A stretch of 64,000 bases of DNA from NORP110 sp051251595 (GTDB taxonomy: Bacteria; Pseudomonadota; Alphaproteobacteria; Rhodobacterales; Rhodobacteraceae): the NCBI GenBank assembly GCA_051251595.1, contig JBPOFA010000011.1:1-64000 (forward strand), written 5' to 3'. The translations under genes and the position numbers were made by a program. The notes under the pieces are model-generated. The model saw nothing but the letters and a program-made list of their open reading frames with translations, was not told where the DNA came from and did not search any database. Shown piece after piece: positions 58,793-64,000 of the stretch (within the stretch, counting starts at the first letter, position 1; each line of letters starts with the position of its first letter).

Positions 58793-59914
58793 TCAGCTCT
58801 GTTTGTGCCCCAATATTTCTGTGTAAAGGGCTTCAAACTGTCTGTGCACATGTTCGGGATCAAACCGATCATTTTGACTGAGGTCACGCGCTGCAGCGCC
58901 TTTGGCCTTGCGCAGGTCGTCATCATCCACAAGTTTGATCAACATGTCGGCGGTCCCTTGGATATCGCCAACCTCCAGCAATGCGCCAACGTGATCATCT
59001 ACCAATTCGCGCACGCCGCCGCAATTTGTTGCCACCACGGGCAAGCCTGCGCGGAAGGCCTCTACAATAGAGATCGGCAAGGCTTCCCACCGAGACGTCA
59101 ACAGGAAGATATCGGATGCGGCCAGATGCAATGGGATCGTTTCGACGGGGCCCAGAAACTTGATTTTATCTTCAACGCCGGCAGATTTTGCCCAACCGTC
59201 CACCAGATCTGTCTGCGGTCCGCCCCCGGCGACGGCGAACATAACGTTTGGCCGGGCTTGGGTGACCCGTTTAACGACCTCGACCATCAGGTCGATGCCC
59301 TTTTGATGGGCCAGCCGAGAAATGCTCAGGACAAGAGGGCCGGTGTGCCCATTCAAAAGCTCTGCCCGCAGGGCAGCGGCTTCTTTTGCGTCGGGTGCAG
59401 GTTTATAAGCCACGCCCAATCCCAGAACCCGTGTTTGGTCACGCGCAAGCCCATTGGAGATGAGCGCTTCGATAGAGGCATGGCTGGGGGAAACCGTCAA
59501 ATCCGCGCAAAATTTCGCAATTTGGGCGACACTTGCCTCTCTTTCGACAGAGGAGCCATGAAATGTCAAAACCACCGGGACGTTCATTCCGATGGTGGCC
59601 AACCTCGCGATAATGGCCGGGGCGGTTTCATGTGCGTGCACGATGTCAATGTTGCGCTCTTTTATGGCGCGTCGAAGATTTCGAACACTGGGAAGAATAG
59701 AGGTGAGGCGCGTCAGCTGGCCGTGATACCCCCCGGCGACCCGTTCCAATGGGGCGTAATAGAAATCCGGGTCGTCGCCCGTTACCCCCCATTCGCCACG
59801 GCCACCTGCCAGAATGACGGTATGCCCAAAGCTGCGCAGGTCTGCGGTCAAATCCAGCACATGGCGCTGAATGCCGCCGGGCAAGAACACGGTACTTACT
59901 TGCATGATCCGCAT
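58793..59914 (-). CDS. Family 4 glycosyltransferase
   Basis: 373 residues from the ATG at 59914; an in-frame extension reaches 59992. The GT-B fold has Phe-Leu-Pro-Gly-Gly-Ile-Gln-Arg-His-Val at the acceptor loop, His-Ala-His-Glu near residue 87 and Ile-Ser-Arg-Leu-Ala-His-Gln-Lys-Gly near residue 200. The retaining-enzyme E-x7-E reads Glu-Ala-Phe-Arg-Ala-Gly-Leu-Pro-Val near residue 290. It transfers a sugar from a nucleotide donor to a growing glycan on the cytoplasmic side. It diverges from the GT4 gene at 60111 across a 196-base gap. Confidence 0.92.
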   Translation of the reverse strand: MRIMQVSTVFLPGGIQRHVLDLTADLRSFGHTVILAGGRGEWGVTGDDPDFYYAPLERVAGGYHGQLTRLTSILPSVRNLRRAIKERNIDIVHAHETAPAIIARLATIGMNVPVVLTFHGSSVEREASVAQIAKFCADLTVSPSHASIEALISNGLARDQTRVLGLGVAYKPAPDAKEAAALRAELLNGHTGPLVLSISRLAHQKGIDLMVEVVKRVTQARPNVMFAVAGGGPQTDLVDGWAKSAGVEDKIKFLGPVETIPLHLAASDIFLLTSRWEALPISIVEAFRAGLPVVATNCGGVRELVDDHVGALLEVGDIQGTADMLIKLVDDDDLRKAKGAAARDLSQNDRFDPEHVHRQFEALYTEILGHKQS

Positions 59915-60110
59915 CTGCGCGTCCCCCTGCCTTAAATTCGTTACTGGATTTTGTGTAATGATTACGCCGCAAAACAACAAGAAGCGGCCCAATTAATGGC
60001 CGATTTCCTGTACAGGAATGTCGAAATCGCGCATCAGTTAGCCAGTTGATGGAATATTGTTCAGGCTGCATCATAATAGATGCCAACCCAGATTTGTAAC
60101 AGAGGCCCCG

Positions 60111-61376
60111 ATGACCAGTTTGCGCATTTTGATGTTCACCACGTTCTACCCACCTTATTCATTTGGGGGGGACGCGGTTGGGGTTCAGCGCATGGCCCAG
60201 GCCCTGGTTGTTCGGGGGCATGAGGTTACGGTCGTCCATGATGAAGATGCGTTTTTGTCCCTTGGGGGCGCTGAACCCAACTCAGCGCCGGCGGGGGACG
60301 GGGTGCGCATAATCGGGTTGCGCAGCAAGAATAGTGTTCTGACCAATTTGGTCACCCAGCAAACCGGCCGACCCTTGGTGCATAAAAAGCAAATCCAAGA
60401 CATCGTGGCCGAGGGCTATGACATCACCTGGTACAACAATGCGTCGCTGGTTGGCGGGCCCGGCTTGCTGGAATATGGCGACGGTTTGCGGGTTTATGAG
60501 GCGCATGAACATTGGCTGGTCTGCCCAACCCACGTGCTGTGGCGCTATGACAAAGAGCTGTGTGACAAGCGTGAATGCCTGCGCTGTGTGTTGAAACATC
60601 GCCGCCCGCCGCAGCTGTGGCGCTATACCGGCTATATGGATCGGATGCTGGACAATGCAGACCTGATCATCGCCAAAAGCGAATTCAGCCGCGCAAAGCA
60701 CAAGGAATTTGGGCTGCGCCACGACATGCAGGTCTTGCCCTATTTCCTGCCGGATATGACGGTCGAAAAGACGTCCGAGTTTCCCCATGACCGGCCCTAT
60801 TTCCTGTTTGTGGGACGTCTGGAAAAGATCAAGGGTTTGCAGGATGTTTTCCCCGCTTTTGACAAATACCCCGACGCAGATTTGTTGATCTTGGGGGACG
60901 GGAACTACACCGACGCCTTGAAACAGCAGGCGGGTCACAATCCCCGGATCAAGTTTCTGGGTCGCAAGACGCTGGATGAACTGAACGCCTATTACCAGCA
61001 TGCGCTTGGCCTGATCGTGCCATCCGTCTGCTATGAAACCTTCGGGATCATCCTGATCGAAAGTTTCCGTTTGGGCACGCCTGTCATCGCGCGTCGTTTG
61101 GGGCCATTCCCCGAAATCGTCGAAAGCTCTGGCGGGGGTGTCTTGTTTGAAACGGAACAAGAGTTGATCGCAGCGATGCATGAATTGCAGGACGATCCAA
61201 AGGCGCGTGACGCCAAGGCGAAATCGGCCCGAAAGGCCTTCGAAGAGATTTGGCGCGAAGATCAGGTCTTGGCGGCGTTTGGCGCAACATTGGCCAAAGC
61301 GGCGCGGGACAAAGGCGATTTGGTCTTGGCCGAAAAACTGGAAAACGGCGCATTCCAAAACGGCACGCGCGGCTAG
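60111..61376 (+). CDS. Family 4 glycosyltransferase
   Basis: 421 residues from the ATG at 60111; a longer frame starts at 60057. The N-domain has Phe-Tyr-Pro-Pro-Tyr-Ser-Phe-Gly-Gly-Asp-Ala-Val. A cysteine group (Glu-Leu-Cys-Asp-Lys-Arg-Glu-Cys-Leu-Arg-Cys) near residue 160 is common to a subgroup of GT4 enzymes. The C-domain has Val-Gly-Arg-Leu-Glu-Lys-Ile-Lys-Gly near residue 237 and Cys-Tyr-Glu-Thr-Phe-Gly then Glu-Ser-Phe-Arg-Leu-Gly-Thr-Pro-Val near residue 310. It ends in a four-base overlap with the convergent GMC oxidoreductase gene. Confidence 0.92.
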   Translation: MTSLRILMFTTFYPPYSFGGDAVGVQRMAQALVVRGHEVTVVHDEDAFLSLGGAEPNSAPAGDGVRIIGLRSKNSVLTNLVTQQTGRPLVHKKQIQDIVAEGYDITWYNNASLVGGPGLLEYGDGLRVYEAHEHWLVCPTHVLWRYDKELCDKRECLRCVLKHRRPPQLWRYTGYMDRMLDNADLIIAKSEFSRAKHKEFGLRHDMQVLPYFLPDMTVEKTSEFPHDRPYFLFVGRLEKIKGLQDVFPAFDKYPDADLLILGDGNYTDALKQQAGHNPRIKFLGRKTLDELNAYYQHALGLIVPSVCYETFGIILIESFRLGTPVIARRLGPFPEIVESSGGGVLFETEQELIAAMHELQDDPKARDAKAKSARKAFEEIWREDQVLAAFGATLAKAARDKGDLVLAEKLENGAFQNGTRG

Positions 61377-62902
61377 GGGGCCTGGCTGGCGATCCGATGC
61401 GCATTGGCCATGACGGAAAATGTGATCGTCGTGGCCGGGATGGACGGCAGAACAGAAGCATCCACAACGTGCACACGGTTCAGCCCATAGGGGCGGCCAA
61501 GCACGTCTGATTGCCCCGCAACCGGTTGTTTGGCCATCGCCAAGGATCCGCCCGTGTGAAAGCTGGACCCTGCAGCCCCCATGCGGGTGGCAAAGCCCAA
61601 AGTGGTCAGGCCCGCCTTGGACATCGCCGGGGAAAGCGCTTTTTTCGCACGCTCAAAAACCTTTGCGGTGTTGGCGTTTTCTTTTAGTTCTGCAGAGAGT
61701 TTACCGTTGGTGTTCAGACGCAGCCCAATCTGCGCGGAATGATCCGAGTGCAAAAACATTTGTGCCACAATCAATCGGCGGGACAATATGCGCCAAAGCG
61801 GCGCGCTGCCCGGAAATTTGTCGCCGTAGTTTTCCATCAAATCGCGCAGGTAATGTTCGTTCCACGTGTAGATCTGGGAATGGACCAGATGGGGCGACAC
61901 CTCTGGGTCGTCGATTTCCACAAAAGCCTGGGGCAGGGTTGTGGTGGGCAATGCGTCTGGCCGGGCAGGGGCGAACCACCTGTGCAGCATGGGAACGAAC
62001 CCGTGTTGGCTGTCTTTCAGCGTCAAAGCGCCAAGACTTGGCAAAGATCGCAGCACCAACCGCGCCGTTTCCAAAACCCCGGTCGCGACAAAGACCCGAT
62101 CGGCCTTTAACGTTTCACCCGTGTGCGTCCCTAAAGAAACCCCATCTGCGGTTTCTTCAAATCTTTCGATGAAGGTCCCGGACCGATACTCGAATCCGGT
62201 CTGGCCACGCATCGCGTCCAAGGTGTGAGACGACGAATAGATCAGGTTCCACGGACAGCCATGCAGGCACATCGCGCAGCGTTTGCAAGCTGCGGATACA
62301 GCCACGCGGGATGCGCCGTAGTGGATCGCGCCGGGCAGGCTTCTCTTGCTGCGTTCAAGACGTTTCAACAGGGCCGCAGCCTGTGGACTTGGCGGGATCG
62401 CGGTCCTGTCTTGCACCGAAAACCCGGGAAAAAGATCCGCCAGATCGTCAGATTTGGCAGAGACTGGCATAAACTCTGCCACACTCCCGTAATGCGGGGA
62501 CAGATCGTCAATCGTGACGGGCCAGTCCGTTATGTCGGATTGTCTGTTAGGCAAAACGGCGCTGCCCCAAAGGTTCGACAATCCCCCCACGGCATGAGAG
62601 GCCCGCAGGCCCAGCCAATTTTGGTCCGGGGCAAGCGTGGACGCTGCCGGTTCCATCGCAAAGTCAGACCCAAAGCGGCGAGCCTGTCCGGCGGGTGTTG
62701 CGAATTGCGGCGCTTGGTAAGTCGCGCGTTGTTCCGGCGTCCAGGCGTCAGGGCCAATCTCTGCAAACTCGGATTTGGCCGCCTCGGCTTGGTCTTCAAG
62801 CGTTTTCCCACCGTCCAGCATCACCACCGATCGACCGCGTGCCAACAAGGCTTTGGCCGCTGAAACCCCAGACGGGCCGGACCCTATGACAATATCGATC
62901 AT
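61373..62902 (-). CDS. GMC family oxidoreductase with cysteine cluster
   Basis: 509 residues. The N-terminal FAD motif is Gly-Ser-Gly-Pro-Ser-Gly-Val-Ser, with Leu-Asp-Gly-Gly-Lys after it. The mid-chain segment Cys-Lys-Arg-Cys-Ala-Met-Cys-Leu-His-Gly-Cys-Pro is near residue 210. Thr-Gly-Val-Leu-Glu-Thr-Ala-Arg is near residue 275 and the C-terminal active-site region contains Ser-Phe-His-Thr-Gly-Gly-Ser. GMC enzymes oxidise alcohols or sugars with FAD. The C-x2-C-x2-C-x3-C-P spacing looks like an iron-sulfur ligand set. It overlaps the upstream membrane glycosyltransferase gene by four bases, so the two are probably coupled and act on the same glycan or its lipid carrier. Confidence 0.86.
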   Translation of the reverse strand: MIDIVIGSGPSGVSAAKALLARGRSVVMLDGGKTLEDQAEAAKSEFAEIGPDAWTPEQRATYQAPQFATPAGQARRFGSDFAMEPAASTLAPDQNWLGLRASHAVGGLSNLWGSAVLPNRQSDITDWPVTIDDLSPHYGSVAEFMPVSAKSDDLADLFPGFSVQDRTAIPPSPQAAALLKRLERSKRSLPGAIHYGASRVAVSAACKRCAMCLHGCPWNLIYSSSHTLDAMRGQTGFEYRSGTFIERFEETADGVSLGTHTGETLKADRVFVATGVLETARLVLRSLPSLGALTLKDSQHGFVPMLHRWFAPARPDALPTTTLPQAFVEIDDPEVSPHLVHSQIYTWNEHYLRDLMENYGDKFPGSAPLWRILSRRLIVAQMFLHSDHSAQIGLRLNTNGKLSAELKENANTAKVFERAKKALSPAMSKAGLTTLGFATRMGAAGSSFHTGGSLAMAKQPVAGQSDVLGRPYGLNRVHVVDASVLPSIPATTITFSVMANAHRIASQAP

Positions 62903-63999
62903 TGGTCGCGGCGCATCAGATAAATAGAGCCATCCCCAAGTGTGCCATAGAATTTTTCTACTAAAGTCAACGAGTCGCGGCGGTCCAAGTCCAGTTGGGG
63001 AATGGCTCGAAAATTTTGTTCCGGAAAGGCAACAACGATCAAGACGGAACCGGGTTGATCCATGGCGTCTGCATATTCCAGAGGTGTCATAATTGTCGTC
63101 CAGCCGGTGTCAAAGTAGTCATTGAATGCATTGCCAGCATAACCAATAGCCAAGACACGTTCGTTTGCCACTCTTGTTTGGGCAACTTTTTCAACGACAC
63201 CTATTAAGTTTTGTTTTGGCAGATCGTAGTTGCGAGAGGCAAGTGCCGCAGAAATAGTAATCATGGCGGCTGTGGCCAACGTAAACAATCGGGTTGCCGT
63301 CAGGCCTCGTATCGGGATCTTGGCCAAGACCCCGCTGACCGTGTACACTCCAAGGACGATAAAAAGTAGAACAAAGCTGATGTCCACAAAGAAGAACCGA
63401 GGCCACACTCTCATGCCAAGCGCGACAAGGAGCGCTAAGGTCAGAACTATCTGCAAAATTACAGACGGACCAAATAAAGGTTGCTTCTTATGTGCGGAAA
63501 ATCCGCCGATAAGGGAAAGTGACAAAACCAAAAACGCCACCAATCCAACCAATGTTCCTGCAGAGCCAACGGCTGTTCGCACACCCTCTAGAATGGCCCA
63601 AATCGGGTTTTGGTATTCTTGCATCTTATCTACGCCTGCAGCTCGGGACATTTGTTCCATAGCTCCAACCATCGACATCAGAATGGGGGCATAGACCAGC
63701 AGGGTCAGAATGCCGCCGACGAGGAAACCGATAAAGGGCAGGGTGAAATCTGTTTTCTGAAAGCTTTTCTTGTAGGCTCTGGCCCCAAGATATCCCAACC
63801 AAATCACGCCATGGGCGACAAAGATAAATGCGCCCGTCAGGTGTGTGAACACGGTCAACATCAGAACGATGCCATAGCCAACCCAAGTGGATAGGCGCGG
63901 CGTGGACAGCCCTTTCAGGAACAACACGGTTCCAAGCGTCGCCCAAAATGCCATTTCCGTATAGCCACGGGCGTTTTGCGAAAACCAGATATGATGATA
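62899..63999 (-). CDS. Polytopic GT-C glycosyltransferase (PMT/ArnT-like), 5' end beyond window
   Basis: The frame stays open to the right edge, so the first part of the gene is missing; about 366 codons are visible. The first visible residues include His-Ile-Trp-Phe-Ser-Gln-Asn-Ala-Arg-Gly-Tyr, which matches the loop following the first catalytic acidic motif in PMT_2/ArnT-like lipid-linked-sugar transferases. About eight hydrophobic helices follow, then a C-terminal periplasmic domain. Such enzymes use polyprenyl-phosphate sugars, matching the GT2 at 54246 and GtrA at 47427. It is coupled to the GMC oxidoreductase gene downstream. Confidence 0.8.
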   Translation of the reverse strand, partial: YHHIWFSQNARGYTEMAFWATLGTVLFLKGLSTPRLSTWVGYGIVLMLTVFTHLTGAFIFVAHGVIWLGYLGARAYKKSFQKTDFTLPFIGFLVGGILTLLVYAPILMSMVGAMEQMSRAAGVDKMQEYQNPIWAILEGVRTAVGSAGTLVGLVAFLVLSLSLIGGFSAHKKQPLFGPSVILQIVLTLALLVALGMRVWPRFFFVDISFVLLFIVLGVYTVSGVLAKIPIRGLTATRLFTLATAAMITISAALASRNYDLPKQNLIGVVEKVAQTRVANERVLAIGYAGNAFNDYFDTGWTTIMTPLEYADAMDQPGSVLIVVAFPEQNFRAIPQLDLDRRDSLTLVEKFYGTLGDGSIYLMRRDQ

Positions 64000-64000
64000 G

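Noticed and set aside
58769..59935. 388-codon plus-strand frame opposite the GT4 gene
   Set aside because: Its translation lacks family features, while the minus strand has a full GT4 fold with catalytic motifs.

Overview
The window looks like chromosomal DNA of an alphaproteobacterium, most likely a marine Rhodobacteraceae (Roseobacter-group) strain. The reasons are moderately high G+C with GC-rich third positions, several complete sugar ABC importers with UgpC/MsmK-type ATPases, many Gfo/Idh/MocA dehydrogenases, MipA/OmpV and SphA-like outer-membrane proteins, and ATGA-coupled catabolic operons. This placement is inferred from gene content only. I see no rRNA, tRNA, CRISPR array, transposase or phage gene.

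Layout. (1) 1-4.2 kb: the end of an AsmA-family protein, a secreted phospholipase A2-like protein overlapping a membrane-anchored glycerophosphodiesterase, and a MipA/OmpV porin-like protein. (2) 4.4-10.5 kb: a TetR regulator, then a sugar ABC importer operon (Tat-exported binding protein, two permeases, Gfo/Idh dehydrogenase, ATPase), closed by a strong hairpin. (3) 10.5-20.7 kb: a minus-strand operon with a GH78 alpha-L-rhamnosidase, a second ABC importer, a clan GH-A glycosidase of the apiosidase-like DUF5060/DUF4038 type and an aldo/keto reductase. It diverges from a LacI regulator across a compound palindromic operator. The two hydrolases lack signal peptides, so glycosides are probably imported whole and cut in the cytoplasm. 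(4) 20.9-33.5 kb: a DeoR regulator, a secreted amidohydrolase, an alpha/beta hydrolase, a third ABC importer with unusually enlarged permeases, three consecutive Gfo/Idh dehydrogenases and a TupA-like ATP-grasp protein. (5) 33.5-38.1 kb: a flavin reductase and an SsuD/SmoC-like FMNH2 monooxygenase, divergent from a GntR/UTRA regulator, another Gfo/Idh dehydrogenase and a beta-hydroxyacid dehydrogenase. This resembles an oxidative (sulfo)sugar desulfonation cluster. (6) 38.2-44.6 kb: DUF3604 protein, SphA-like outer-membrane protein, Crp/Fnr regulator, MDR dehydrogenase, DUF4386 protein and LysR regulator.

(7) 44.8-64 kb: an exopolysaccharide or surface-glycan locus. It opens with a visibly AT-rich block (about 44.77-49.8 kb) holding asparagine synthase, GtrA and a nucleotide-sugar dehydratase homologue that has lost its YxxxK catalytic pair. 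It continues at host-like composition with a CmoA-like methyltransferase, UDP-glucuronate decarboxylase (UDP-xylose supply), two GT2 and two GT4 glycosyltransferases, two polytopic GT-C-like proteins (the last runs off the window), a FAD amine-oxidase-like protein, a polysaccharide deacetylase, a PepSY-TM protein and a GMC oxidoreductase with a cysteine cluster. A palindromic 16-bp element is repeated upstream of asnB and of the second GT2 gene.

The strongest candidates for something undescribed are the combined 21-38 kb catabolic region (importer with enlarged permeases, stacked Gfo/Idh dehydrogenases, SsuD-like monooxygenase) and the apparently dead dehydratase inside the glycan locus.
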